Notes: generated by a model from the letters alone, not told the origin. Numbered from the stretch's first letter, positions 1 through 7,536 are shown. The stretch: 34,261 nt of DNA from Gammaproteobacteria bacterium (GCA_009843635.1 VYDB01000052.1:1-34261); one strand, 5' to 3'. A program made the numbers and translations.

Positions 1-13
1 CCCCCCGGAGTAG

Positions 14-433
14 CGCTGTGATGCGCCGCGCGACCTGAATCTCAAGGCGGTGTGGATGGGGGCGGTGCGGGCGGCTGCGGCCATGGAATCAGGCAGCATC
101 ATCAACATCTCCTCGCGAGCAGCCATGGGGCCGCAACTCAAGAATGGCCCGTACGGTGCCTCCAAGGCGGCAGTCAACAGCCTCACCCAGACCTTGGCTG
201 CGGAGTTGGCCCCCAAGATTCGCGTCAACGCGGTCGCGCCCGGTCCAATTCCGACCGAGAACTTCAATCAATCCACCAACTTCCCCGAAGGCAAGCCGAT
301 CGAGAAGCTCATCGGCGTCCCCTTGGGCCGTCTCGGCGCCCCGGAGGACATCGGCCAAGCCGTCGTATTCATGGCTTCGCCGGCCGCGAGTTGGGTCACT
401 GGCCAATGCCTGTACGTCACGGGCGGGCTCTAG
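14..433 (+). CDS. Short-chain dehydrogenase/reductase, C-terminal part (5' end missing or broken)
   Basis: This is the C-terminal part of a classical NAD(P)-dependent SDR oxidoreductase. The visible order is a helix with the conserved Asn (DLNLKAVW), the strand with the catalytic Ser (INISS), then the YGASK active-site Tyr/Lys pair, the RVNAVAPGPIPT loop and the C-terminal ASWVTGQ..VTGG motif. Family similarity runs upstream of the GTG at 50, so that codon is not the true start. A TAG lies in the same frame at 11-13, and the Rossmann nucleotide-binding half is absent. Either the window edge carries a frameshift or the gene is truncated. It closely resembles the SDR at 11784-12560, so the two are probably paralogues. 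Substrate unknown. Confidence 0.8.
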   Translation, partial: RCDAPRDLNLKAVWMGAVRAAAAMESGSIINISSRAAMGPQLKNGPYGASKAAVNSLTQTLAAELAPKIRVNAVAPGPIPTENFNQSTNFPEGKPIEKLIGVPLGRLGAPEDIGQAVVFMASPAASWVTGQCLYVTGGL

Positions 434-465
434 CCAACGTGCAGCGGAGGGCTTGAGAGCGCCTC

Positions 466-1269
466 GTGGGCATTAGCGGCAAGGTCGTTGGGGGCATCCT
501 CGGTTTTGTGATTGGCGGGCCGATCGGCGCGCTGATCGGCTTGGTCCTTGGCCACCTGGTGGACTCGAATCGGGTAGCCGGTGGTGGCGTCGGATTCGGC
601 CGCGCTCGGGACCACACGACCTTTTTCAACACCACTTTTGCGGTCATGGGACACCTCTGCAAGGCCGACGGCCGGGTGTCGGCGGAGGAGATTCGCGCTG
701 CTGAGTTGGTGATGGACCAGTTGCGCTTGAGCGAGGCGCGCCGGGCGGAGGCCAGAGCCATGTTCCGAGCCGGAAAGGCGCCGGACTTCGACTTGGCCGA
801 TGCGCTGGATGCTTTCCAAGCGGCCTATGGGCGGGCAGCGCAATTGAAGTTTGTATTCCTGCAAATCCAGATGTCGGCGGCTTGGGCGGACGGCGAGGTC
901 GGTGCCGCGGAGCGCGGCGTGCTGCACGAGATTGCCCGGCGGTTGCGCATACCGGAGGTCGCATTTCGACAGGTCGAAGCGCTAGTGGCGGCCATGGCGG
1001 GACGGGCGCACCAAAGTGGTGGTGGGCGGCCGTCCCGCCAGGCTGATATTGACGGCGCCTACCGGGCCTTGGGCGTCTCTCCTACGGACAGCGACGCCCA
1101 CATCAAGCGCGCCTACCGGCGCCTGATCAGCCAGCATCATCCAGATAAGCTGATCTCCAAGGGCCTGCCCGAGGACATGATGCGGGCGGCAACCGAGCGC
1201 ACCGCGGAGATCAAGGCGTCATACGACTTGATCATGTCTCGTCGGGCGGCGGGCGCTGGCGGCGGCTGA
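466..1269 (+). CDS. djlA: DjlA-like membrane-anchored J-domain co-chaperone (TerB + DnaJ domains)
   Basis: Co-chaperone that would stimulate DnaK ATPase at the inner membrane. The 267-residue protein has a glycine-rich N-terminal transmembrane segment (about residues 8-30, rich in GxxxG spacing as in the DjlA dimerising helix), a central helical TerB-like domain (about 45-180), and a C-terminal J domain (about 197-262) with the diagnostic HPD triad at H225-P226-D227. Size and domain order match E. coli DjlA (about 271 residues). The start is GTG at 466, with a GAGAG ribosome site six bases upstream. It lies 32 bp after the SDR. It is a housekeeping gene next to catabolic genes, so it probably marks a chromosomal background. 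Confidence 0.88.
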   Translation: MGISGKVVGGILGFVIGGPIGALIGLVLGHLVDSNRVAGGGVGFGRARDHTTFFNTTFAVMGHLCKADGRVSAEEIRAAELVMDQLRLSEARRAEARAMFRAGKAPDFDLADALDAFQAAYGRAAQLKFVFLQIQMSAAWADGEVGAAERGVLHEIARRLRIPEVAFRQVEALVAAMAGRAHQSGGGRPSRQADIDGAYRALGVSPTDSDAHIKRAYRRLISQHHPDKLISKGLPEDMMRAATERTAEIKASYDLIMSRRAAGAGGG

Positions 1270-1402
1270 ACCCCCGTCCAGAGCCGGTGGGGCGAATCAC
1301 CGGATGTCGTTGATGCCGAACTTCGTCGTTTCCGCAGTGTATGCTTAAACGAACAATCGCCTGACTAATGGCGTTCACTAGGAAAGAAGAACGGGAGAAC
1401 CC

Positions 1403-1762
1403 ATGATCGTTGTTGCCGCCATGATCGATTTTGCCACCCAAGCCGACCGCGACCAAGCGGTTCTTGAGACCGGGCCGGTGCAAAAGGCCACCCGGGACGA
1501 GGAGCCCGGCTGCCAGGCCTACTGCTTCGCTGCCGACCCCTGCGTGCCGACCCGCATCCAGGTCTATGAGCTTTGGGACGACGCCCCGACCTTGGCGGCC
1601 CACTTCAAGCACCAGAACTATGAGGACATGAAGACGGTGCTGGGCAAGTACGGCATCGTCAACAACTGGAACCGGATGTATCGGGTCACCGACGAAGAAC
1701 CGGTTTACGACGCGGCAGGGCAGCCCCGGGAAGCCGACGCCTTCTTTGGTGGCAAGGCCTAA
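1403..1762 (+). CDS. Antibiotic biosynthesis monooxygenase (ABM)-fold protein
   Basis: A 119-residue protein of the dimeric alpha/beta-barrel ABM type. An N-terminal strand (IVVAAMIDF) is followed by a helix, a central EEPGCQAYCFAADP strand-turn, the strand IQVYELWDD, then the helix ending with AAHFKHQNY. This is the usual ABM order. Members are small cofactor-free monooxygenases or stress proteins, often beside aromatic or terpenoid catabolic genes. A good ribosome site (GGGAG) lies five bases before the ATG. The stop is 12 bp before the amidohydrolase, so the two are probably co-transcribed. The specific reaction is unknown. Confidence 0.75.
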   Translation: MIVVAAMIDFATQADRDQAVLETGPVQKATRDEEPGCQAYCFAADPCVPTRIQVYELWDDAPTLAAHFKHQNYEDMKTVLGKYGIVNNWNRMYRVTDEEPVYDAAGQPREADAFFGGKA

Positions 1763-1774
1763 GGCACCAGCCAG

Positions 1775-2815
1775 ATGAGCGCCGCGGAGCGCCCCAATCA
1801 GAAGGGAGTTTGGCGCCAGCCAAACTCCAACGGGCCGAAGGCCCGCCGCGTCATCGACCTGCACGCCCACATTGTGCTGGAGGAGGGCTTCGGCGTGGCG
1901 GGACGCTACGGCCCGGAACTGGCGGCGGATGGCGACGGCGTGCCGTACTTCCGCATTGGCGCTTACCGGATGAAGCCCATGGCCTACCGGGGCACGGTGT
2001 TCATGGACGTGGACAAGCGCTTGGCGCTGATGGACCAGCTCGGCATCGACCTGCAACTGCTTTCGCCCAATCCGCTGACCATGTTCCACGGCATTGAAGC
2101 GGATGTCGCCGAGCGCTTCTGCCGCGTCCACAACGATGCCATGGCCGAAGTGGTGGCGAGGCATCCGGACCGATTGCTCGGCGCCGCGGCGCTGCCCATG
2201 CAAGACCCGGAGGCGGCTTGCCGGGAGTTGGAGCGGGCCGTGAAGGAATTGGGATTGACCGCCGCCCACACTGGTACCGACTACCCCTTTCCGCTTTACG
2301 ACCCTCGCTTGGATGACTTCTACCGAACCCTAGTCGCCTTGAACGTGCCCTTGTTCTTGCACCCCGCCTCCACCGACGGTGCCAACCCGCCAGCGGACGA
2401 GCGGTTGAACCACTTCGACTTGGGCCTGATCGTCGGCTACGCCTATGACGAGTCCTTGGCGGTGGCAAACCTGGTTTTCGGCGGCGTGCTGGAACGGCAT
2501 CCCGAGGTGGACATCTGCATCTCCCACGGCGGCGGTGCGCTGCCCTTCCTCATGGGGCGTTACGAAGGCATGGCGCGGCTCCGGTCCTGGGCGCCGGAGT
2601 CGGTGCGTGAGCGCGGCTTTCGCTTTGAGGCGCGCAAACTCTGGTACGACGCCCACGTGGAGGGTGAGGCAGCGCGCCATCTGCTGCTCAAAGCAGTCGG
2701 TCAGGAACGGCTGGTGTTCGGCACCAACTTCGGCGGCTGGGACACGCCCAGCAGCCCAGCGACGGCCTTCGATGCCTCGTTGACGCCGAATGCGGAGAAG
2801 CTGATGCGCTTGTGA
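1775..2815 (+). CDS. Amidohydrolase family 2 protein (ACMSD-like TIM barrel)
   Basis: A metal-dependent hydrolase or decarboxylase of the amidohydrolase-2 group (relatives include ACMSD and gamma-resorcylate decarboxylase). The 346-residue TIM barrel shows the strand-1 metal site H30-x-H32 (DLHAH), a strand-5 histidine in LFLHPAS, a strand-6 histidine in ISHGGG, and the C-terminal NAEKLMRL helix, so it looks complete. The strand-8 motif usually reads GSDyP with a metal-binding Asp; here it reads FGTNFGG, with Asn at residue 318. Other subgroups also vary at this site. It sits 12 bp after the ABM-fold gene. The likely role is ring-cleavage or decarboxylation chemistry in the catabolic pathway; substrate unknown. 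Confidence 0.82.
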   Translation: MSAAERPNQKGVWRQPNSNGPKARRVIDLHAHIVLEEGFGVAGRYGPELAADGDGVPYFRIGAYRMKPMAYRGTVFMDVDKRLALMDQLGIDLQLLSPNPLTMFHGIEADVAERFCRVHNDAMAEVVARHPDRLLGAAALPMQDPEAACRELERAVKELGLTAAHTGTDYPFPLYDPRLDDFYRTLVALNVPLFLHPASTDGANPPADERLNHFDLGLIVGYAYDESLAVANLVFGGVLERHPEVDICISHGGGALPFLMGRYEGMARLRSWAPESVRERGFRFEARKLWYDAHVEGEAARHLLLKAVGQERLVFGTNFGGWDTPSSPATAFDASLTPNAEKLMRL

Positions 2816-2817
2816 TG

Positions 2818-2958
2818 TCAGCATACTCGTCGGTTGCCGATGGTCCCGATCTTGACTGGCGCAACGTTCAAGCCGATGCCCTGAGCCAAGCGCATGCAGA
2901 AGGCTTCGTTTTCCGTTATGCCGGGAAAGCGCTCGCTCGCTGGTTTCAGAGTGTGCGT
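2818..2958 (-). pseudogene. hipA: hipA remnant (internal fragment, both ends lost)
   Basis: About 46 codons on the minus strand match the HipA Ser/Thr kinase toxin: a THTLKP strand, then the signature ERFPGITENEAFCMRLA and GLNVAPV. This is an internal HipA segment, normally well over 100 residues into a protein of about 430. The N-terminal region between hipB and this point is missing, and the frame ends at TGA 2818-2820, after which no HipA sequence continues. The fragment starts about 20 bp past the hipB stop, the place where hipA would normally begin, so two deletions are implied. Its end lies two bases from the amidohydrolase stop. It cannot encode an active kinase. Confidence 0.8.
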
Positions 2959-2977
2959 CGTGGGTGCCCTGGAATGC

Positions 2978-3205
2978 TCAAGGCCCTTGTCGTGGCGTGT
3001 CGGCGTTCGAGGCTTTGATGGTGAGGCTGCAGCCAAGGGCCGCGAGAACGTTGAGGGCCTTGCCGATCTGCGCGGTCGATTTACCGGCCTCCAGCTCGAC
3101 CAGAAAGCGCTGCCCGACCCCGGCCGCGGCCGCTAGTTGATCTTGACGCAATCCCTGCGCCTTGCGGGTTTGGCGAATGACCTCGCCGATGTCTTTTGGC
3201 GTCAT
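2978..3205 (-). CDS. hipB: HipB-like XRE-family antitoxin/transcriptional repressor
   Basis: A 75-residue Cro/C1-type helix-turn-helix protein. The segment IGEVIRQTRKAQGLRQDQLA, then AAGVGQRFLVELEAGK, is the HTH, and the C-terminal part (IGKALNVLAALGCSLTI) is the HipB dimerisation strand. HipB normally binds HipA, neutralises it, and represses its own operon. Here the hipA partner survives only as a fragment just downstream, so the protein is now an orphan repressor. A near-consensus promoter and two identical palindromes lie upstream. The start ATG at 3203-3205 has a weak GGGA ribosome site that is itself part of the proximal operator. It may be kept as a stand-alone regulator or be decaying. 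Confidence 0.85.
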   Translation of the reverse strand: MTPKDIGEVIRQTRKAQGLRQDQLAAAAGVGQRFLVELEAGKSTAQIGKALNVLAALGCSLTIKASNADTPRQGP

Positions 3206-3209
3206 GATT

Positions 3210-3224
3210 ATTTCCCGATCGGGA
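3210..3224. promoter_or_regulatory. Proximal operator O1 of the hipB-like gene
   Basis: Perfect palindrome TCCCGATCGGGA (3213-3224) inside a 14-bp sequence ATTTCCCGATCGGG that recurs exactly 49 bp away. It overlaps the -10 edge, the predicted start point and the weak ribosome site. This is the expected placing for HipB autorepression. Confidence 0.75.
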
Positions 3225-3252
3225 CAATAGCCGAGCGTCGGGAGGCTTTCAA
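3224..3252 (-). promoter_or_regulatory. Sigma-70 promoter of the hipB-like gene
   Basis: Read on the minus strand, a -35 TTGAAA (3247-3252) and a -10 TATTGT (3224-3229) are separated by 17 bp. The predicted start point near 3217 falls inside the proximal operator, leaving a leader of only about 12 bases. Operator occupancy would therefore block both transcription start and ribosome access. Confidence 0.72.
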
Positions 3253-3258
3253 GTAAAA

Positions 3259-3272
3259 ATTTCCCGATCGGG
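3259..3272. promoter_or_regulatory. Distal operator O2 of the hipB-like gene
   Basis: Second exact copy of ATTTCCCGATCGGG with the palindrome CCCGATCGGG at 3263-3272, just upstream of the -35. Centre-to-centre distance to O1 is 49 bp, close to a whole number of helical turns. Two HipB dimers could therefore sit on one DNA face and clamp the promoter. Confidence 0.75.
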
Positions 3273-3273
3273 T

Positions 3274-3512
3274 ATATCTCGCTGGGTGGATCAGTGGTTC
3301 CCTGATAGCTGTTCTGCGGGGGAGTCGCCGGATTCGACCTTGTACTGTTGTATCATCCGAACCTCACAGTTCAATGCAGTGTTGGGTGAACGTGGTGATA
3401 CTGATCAAGGCTGAGACCCTGCGAGGTTGCGCGGGCGCAAGTCCCGTGGCTGTCTTGGCGAGGTGTTTGTCCTGGCGCCTATTCCCTTTGAAGAGATTGA
3501 GGAATACGGGAC
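3274..3512. other. Intergenic region without a recognisable gene
   Basis: Together with the hipB control region this makes about 307 bp between coding starts. Beyond the operators, no convincing open frame, tRNA or terminator was found. The sequence is less GC-rich than the catabolic genes. It must hold the promoter of the rightward gene at 3513, but no well-spaced -35/-10 pair stood out. A modest ribosome site (GAGGAA about 10 bases upstream) precedes the 3513 ATG. Confidence 0.5.
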
Positions 3513-3965
3513 ATGAAACTTGAGGAATCCTTGGAGTCAGCAAGAGAATACCTCGGTGGGCTACATCAGAGCGGAACTGCGCTGATCAAGAGGGGAACGG
3601 CGATGGGTCCGCTAATCCCGTTGCTGCTCCTAGTTCCGATTCTGATATTTGCGGCCTGGCTGTTCCTGGAGGTGGCCGTAATTAAAAGCGTGCCAAGCTT
3701 TAGCGCTCTTTGCATGCTCGGAATCCTCGTTATTGTTGCCATGTACCTCCGACACTACGGCAGGTTCGCCAAGGAGGACCCGGATCGGCTGCAATCCGAG
3801 GAGTTTCGGGTGCGCATGGAACAGTTAGAGCTACAGCGAGTGGTTGCTAAAGATGGGCTTTTGCCCGCGGAAGTACTGGACCCCGCAATTGGCAATCCAG
3901 TCACGGAAAACGGCGAAGACGATGCCGACGGTCGAAACGAGCAACAGGAGGAACCGCGAGCATGA
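3513..3965 (+). CDS. Two-helix membrane protein, unknown function
   Basis: Not recognised. The 150-residue protein has a charged N-terminal segment (1-30), two strong transmembrane helices (about 32-55 from GPLIPLLLLVP, and about 63-80 from SALCMLGILVIV) with a short loop, then a charged cytoplasmic helix (EEFRVRMEQLELQRV) and an acidic, disordered tail (NGEDDADGRNEQQEE). No signal peptide cleavage site is evident. The stop overlaps the next gene's start (ATGA), so the two are translationally coupled. Base composition (about 52-58% GC in sampled lines) is lower than in flanking catabolic genes, suggesting acquired DNA. It may belong with the restriction-modification gene downstream. Confidence 0.7.
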   Translation: MKLEESLESAREYLGGLHQSGTALIKRGTAMGPLIPLLLLVPILIFAAWLFLEVAVIKSVPSFSALCMLGILVIVAMYLRHYGRFAKEDPDRLQSEEFRVRMEQLELQRVVAKDGLLPAEVLDPAIGNPVTENGEDDADGRNEQQEEPRA

Positions 3966-4273
3966 AGGCTTACTTGTTCACTTACAGCAACCTGTGTCCT
4001 CCATTGCAGGCTCAGGCAATCCTCAACAACACAGCAGCGGTAACCACGTGGGTGCAGCCGTTTCCGAATGCGGCCGTGGTGGTTTCCAGCCTTAGTGCAA
4101 GGGATCTCGCTGCCGTGCTTCGGGGGCGGCTTGGAGAGACATGGTTTCTCATTACGGAACTGAACGGTGGGAGTGTGGACGGCTATCTTCCGGGGAATCT
4201 CTGGCAGTTTATCAATAGCGCACAGATACCTTGGCAGCCGCAGATTTCAGGCACAGCGCTCGAAGCCGGGTAG
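3962..4273 (+). CDS. Small alpha/beta protein, possible SinR/Cas2-like fold
   Basis: A 103-residue protein of unknown function. The predicted order is strand (KAYLFTYS), helix (LQAQAILNN), a hairpin of strands (TTWVQPF, AAVVVSSL), helix (SARDLAAVLRGRL) and strand (TWFLITEL). This beta-alpha-beta-beta-alpha-beta order is that of ferredoxin-like folds, and the spacing is reminiscent of SinR-family/Cas2-like proteins seen near defence genes. The resemblance is by pattern only and is weak. It overlaps the membrane protein gene by four bases (ATGA) and precedes the MmeI-like gene by 30 bp, so a three-gene transcript is likely. Confidence 0.65.
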   Translation: MKAYLFTYSNLCPPLQAQAILNNTAAVTTWVQPFPNAAVVVSSLSARDLAAVLRGRLGETWFLITELNGGSVDGYLPGNLWQFINSAQIPWQPQISGTALEAG

Positions 4274-4303
4274 CGTTTGCGTCCTGAAGGATTTCTGTAA
4301 GCT

Positions 4304-7096
4304 GTGCGCCTGTCCTGGAACGAGGTCCGCGCTCGGGCCGCGGCCTTCGCGGATGAGTGGCAGGACGCGGCCTACGAGAAGCGCGAGACACAGAGCTTCT
4401 ACAACGCCTTCTTCCGCGTGTTCGGCGTTCAGCGGCGGAGTGTCGCGCGGTACGAGGAGCATGTCGCGAAGCTGGACAACCGCTCGGGCTTCATCGACCT
4501 GTTCTGGCCCGGCGTGCTCATCGTGGAGCAGAAGAGCGCCGGGCGCGACCTGAACGCGGCCTACCAACAGGCCGGGGAGTACTTCGACGCGCTGTCCGAG
4601 CGCGACCGGCCGCGCCACATCCTCGTCAGCGACTTCCAGACCTTCGAGCTTCACGACCTGAGCGAGCGGCGGAAGACCGCCTTCGCGCTGGCGGACTTGC
4701 CCGCCCACGTGGAGGCGTTCGGCTTCATCCTCGGCCGCGAGCGCCGGACGTTCCGCGACCAGGACCCCGCCAACATCGAGGCGGCCGAACTGGTGGGCCG
4801 GCTGCATGACGCGCTGACGGAGGCGGGCTACCGGGGCCACGACCTCGAACGCTTTCTCGTTCGCATCGTGTTCTGCCTGTTCGCGGACGACACCGGGGTG
4901 TTCGAGCCCCGCGACATTTTCCTGGACTTCATCGAGACCCGGACAGGCGAGGACGGCGCGGACTTGGGCGCACTGCTGATGCAACTCTTCCAAGTGCTGG
5001 ACACACCGCAGGCGGAGCGGCTGGCGACGCTGGACGAGGATCTCCTTCGTTTTCCGTACATCAACGGCGATCTCTTCGACGGGCCGTTGCGCATCCCCGC
5101 CTTTGACTCCAGCATGCGCGAGAGGCTGCTGGACCTCTGCCGATTCGACTGGTCGAACATCTCCCCGGCCATTTTCGGCTCCCTGTTCCAGTCCGTGATG
5201 GACCCGAAGGAGCGCCGGGCCAAGGGGGCGCACTACACGACCGAGAGAAACATCCTCAAGGTCATCGAGCCGCTGTTCATGGATGACCTGCGAGCGGAGT
5301 TCGAGCGCTTGAAGTCCCGCAAGGACAGCCGCCGCCTGCCGGAGCTTCGGGCGTTCCAGGCGAAGCTCGGGCGGCTGAAGTTCCTCGACCCGGCCTGCGG
5401 CTGCGGGAACTTCCTCATCATCGCCTACCGGGAGTTGCGGCTTCTGGAAATCGAGGTGGTCCGGGAGATTCGCGACGCGACCGCCGCATCGACGCAGGAG
5501 GTGCTCGACACGGCATGGCAGTCGGTGGTGGATGTGGACCAGTTCCACGGGATCGAGCTTGGGGAGTTCCCGGCCCGCATCGCGGAGACGGCGCTGTGGA
5601 TGATGGACCACATCATGAACAACCGGCTGAGCCTGCAGTTCGGCCAGTCCTTCGCCCGCATCCCGCTTCAGAAGTCGCCGCACATCGTCAGCGGCGACGC
5701 GCTGGAGATCGATTGGTCCGGCCTACTGGCGCCCGGCGACTGCTCCTACCTGCTGGGCAATCCGCCGTTCGGGGGCGCGAAGTACCAGACGGCGGAACAG
5801 CGCGCACAGGTGAAGGAGATCGCTGCGCTCGGCAAGAGCGGCGGTACGCTTGATTACGTCGCGGCGTGGTTCATCAGGGCAGGGGAGTACGTGAAGGGCG
5901 GCAGCGCTCGGATCGGCTTCGTTGCGACCAACTCGATCACTCAAGGCGAGCAGGTCGCGCAGCTTTGGCCGGTCCTGTTCCAGCGCTGCGGGCTCGAGAT
6001 CGCCTTTGCGCACCAAACTTTTGCGTGGGGGTCGGATGCGCGAGGCAAGGCGCATGTGCATGTCGTCATTCTCGGGCTCGACCGACGCGAGGCGGCGCGG
6101 TCGGACAAGCGGCTGTTCAGCTATCCCGACATTAACGGCGACCCGGAGGAGAGTCGTCATGCGGTTCTCTCGCCGTACCTGTTTGATGCGAGTGGGTTAT
6201 CGGACCCGCATCTGGTGGTGCGGGAGGAAAGCAAGCCGATCAACGGGATGGGCAGATTGGTCAGCGGCAGTCAGCCCATCGACGACGGCGAGTACATCTT
6301 CAACATGGAAGAACGGGCCGAACTGTTGGAGGCTGAGCCGGACGCCGCGCCATTCCTGCGCCCCTACGTCGGGGCACGGGAGTACCTTCAGGGCGGGGAG
6401 CGATGGATTCTAGCCTTGCAGGATGCATCGCCGACGACATTGAAGTCCCTTCCGCGCGTGAGGGAGCGCATGGCCGCTGTTCGCGTTTTCCGGGCAAAGA
6501 GCAAGCGTAAGAGCACGTTGGAAATCGCGGATTTCCCGACGCGGTACAACGTCGAGGTCATCCCCGAGGCACCGTTTCTGGCGGTTCCGAAGACCAGTTC
6601 GGAGCGCAGGGAGTATGTGCCCATTGGGTGGCTGGAGCCACCGACGATACCAAGCGACCTCATTTTCGTCCTCCGAGATGCCTCGCTGGCAGACTTCGCG
6701 CTGCTGACCTCTGCGATGCACATGGCGTGGCTGCGGCATATCGGGGGACGGCTCAAGAGCGACTACCGGTACTCCATCGGCCTCGTTTACAACACCTTCC
6801 CGCTGCCGCCTGACGGTTTGGACCCTTCGAAGCTGGACCCGCTCGCCCAAGCCGTGCTCGATGCTCGTGCGGCGCACTCGGACGCGACGCTAGCCGACCT
6901 CTACGACCCGGACCTGATGCCGCCGAACCTGCGCCGGGCGCATCGGGCGCTCGACCGGGCGGTGGACCGTCTCTATCGCCGTGCCGGCTTTGCCTCCGAA
7001 CGCGAGCGAGTCGAGCACCTGTTCATGCTCTATGAGAAGGCGCGGACACCGCTGGAGTCTGGAATGAAGGAGAGTAAGAGGCGACTGAAGCGATGA
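4304..7096 (+). CDS. MmeI-type (type IIL/IIG) single-chain restriction-modification enzyme
   Basis: A bifunctional enzyme that methylates adenine in an asymmetric site and cuts DNA a fixed distance away; MmeI-type enzymes modify one strand only. The 930 residues are close to MmeI (about 919). The N-terminal nuclease has D65 (GFIDLFW) and E75-x-K77 (VEQKSAG), matching the MmeI D-E-K catalytic set. A helical connector follows, then the N6-adenine methyltransferase with SAM motif DPACGCGNF (D362) and catalytic NPPF (N486), then the target-recognition domain and a C-terminal helical part. The GTG start gives the family's usual N-terminus (MRLSWNEVRARAAAF). All key residues are present and the frame is intact, so it is likely active. 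The recognition sequence cannot be predicted here. Confidence 0.92.
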   Translation: MRLSWNEVRARAAAFADEWQDAAYEKRETQSFYNAFFRVFGVQRRSVARYEEHVAKLDNRSGFIDLFWPGVLIVEQKSAGRDLNAAYQQAGEYFDALSERDRPRHILVSDFQTFELHDLSERRKTAFALADLPAHVEAFGFILGRERRTFRDQDPANIEAAELVGRLHDALTEAGYRGHDLERFLVRIVFCLFADDTGVFEPRDIFLDFIETRTGEDGADLGALLMQLFQVLDTPQAERLATLDEDLLRFPYINGDLFDGPLRIPAFDSSMRERLLDLCRFDWSNISPAIFGSLFQSVMDPKERRAKGAHYTTERNILKVIEPLFMDDLRAEFERLKSRKDSRRLPELRAFQAKLGRLKFLDPACGCGNFLIIAYRELRLLEIEVVREIRDATAASTQEVLDTAWQSVVDVDQFHGIELGEFPARIAETALWMMDHIMNNRLSLQFGQSFARIPLQKSPHIVSGDALEIDWSGLLAPGDCSYLLGNPPFGGAKYQTAEQRAQVKEIAALGKSGGTLDYVAAWFIRAGEYVKGGSARIGFVATNSITQGEQVAQLWPVLFQRCGLEIAFAHQTFAWGSDARGKAHVHVVILGLDRREAARSDKRLFSYPDINGDPEESRHAVLSPYLFDASGLSDPHLVVREESKPINGMGRLVSGSQPIDDGEYIFNMEERAELLEAEPDAAPFLRPYVGAREYLQGGERWILALQDASPTTLKSLPRVRERMAAVRVFRAKSKRKSTLEIADFPTRYNVEVIPEAPFLAVPKTSSERREYVPIGWLEPPTIPSDLIFVLRDASLADFALLTSAMHMAWLRHIGGRLKSDYRYSIGLVYNTFPLPPDGLDPSKLDPLAQAVLDARAAHSDATLADLYDPDLMPPNLRRAHRALDRAVDRLYRRAGFASERERVEHLFMLYEKARTPLESGMKESKRRLKR

Positions 7097-7132
7097 AATG
7101 CCGTTCCGACTATCAAATTGGAACTGCTCCAC

Positions 7133-7504
7133 TTAGGACCGACTTACGGCCTCCTTGCCAAGGTCAACCAAACACGCCTTTAGCGCGTTGAAAGCGAGGC
7201 CGCCCGTTGCTTCAAGGCACTTCTTCTTCGCCTTTTCCCAAATGGTATCGTTTCGAGCGGCATCCAAAAAATCATGGCCTGCCCAAGTCATTCTATTGAT
7301 CCAATAGACCAGAATCCTGTGCGCAGATCCATCACTGCTTGCTTTGGCTCTCCCGTCGATCAGCCCGTGTTCGATCAAGAGTTCTACATGCAGGCCGACT
7401 TCCTCTTCATCGTAGTTGGGAATGTCGAGACTGATTTTCTCCCCGGACTCGGTCGCTTCGGTCTGCCGAAGAATCTCACGGACAAGGTCCATATCTCGTT
7501 TCAT
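7133..7504 (-). CDS. DUF2513 domain protein
   Basis: A 123-residue protein beginning MKRDMDLVREIL, the hallmark start of DUF2513, followed by a winged-helix-like section (VGLHVELLIEHGLIDGRA) and the conserved ITWxGHDFLDAARND-type segment (here RMTWAGHDFLDAARND). DUF2513 proteins are short, often phage- or plasmid-borne, and of unknown function; the layout suggests a DNA-binding winged helix. It converges on the restriction-modification gene with 36 bp between stops. Upstream in-frame codons before 7504 look non-coding and include the hairpin at 7537-7570, so the ATG at 7502-7504 was chosen. No strong ribosome site was seen. Confidence 0.85.
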   Translation of the reverse strand: MKRDMDLVREILRQTEATESGEKISLDIPNYDEEEVGLHVELLIEHGLIDGRAKASSDGSAHRILVYWINRMTWAGHDFLDAARNDTIWEKAKKKCLEATGGLAFNALKACLVDLGKEAVSRS

Positions 7505-7536
7505 GTTGGCTGAGGTGCGAAAAGTGAGAGGGGTAT

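Noticed and set aside
2812-3018. Short plus-strand open frame after the amidohydrolase
   Set aside because: It runs antisense to the hipA remnant and hipB gene, has no ribosome site and no family likeness.
4247-5683. Long open frame on the minus strand opposite the MmeI-type enzyme (478 codons)
   Set aside because: It lies entirely antisense to a gene with full catalytic motifs, has a low-complexity composition typical of GC-rich shadows, and matches no family.
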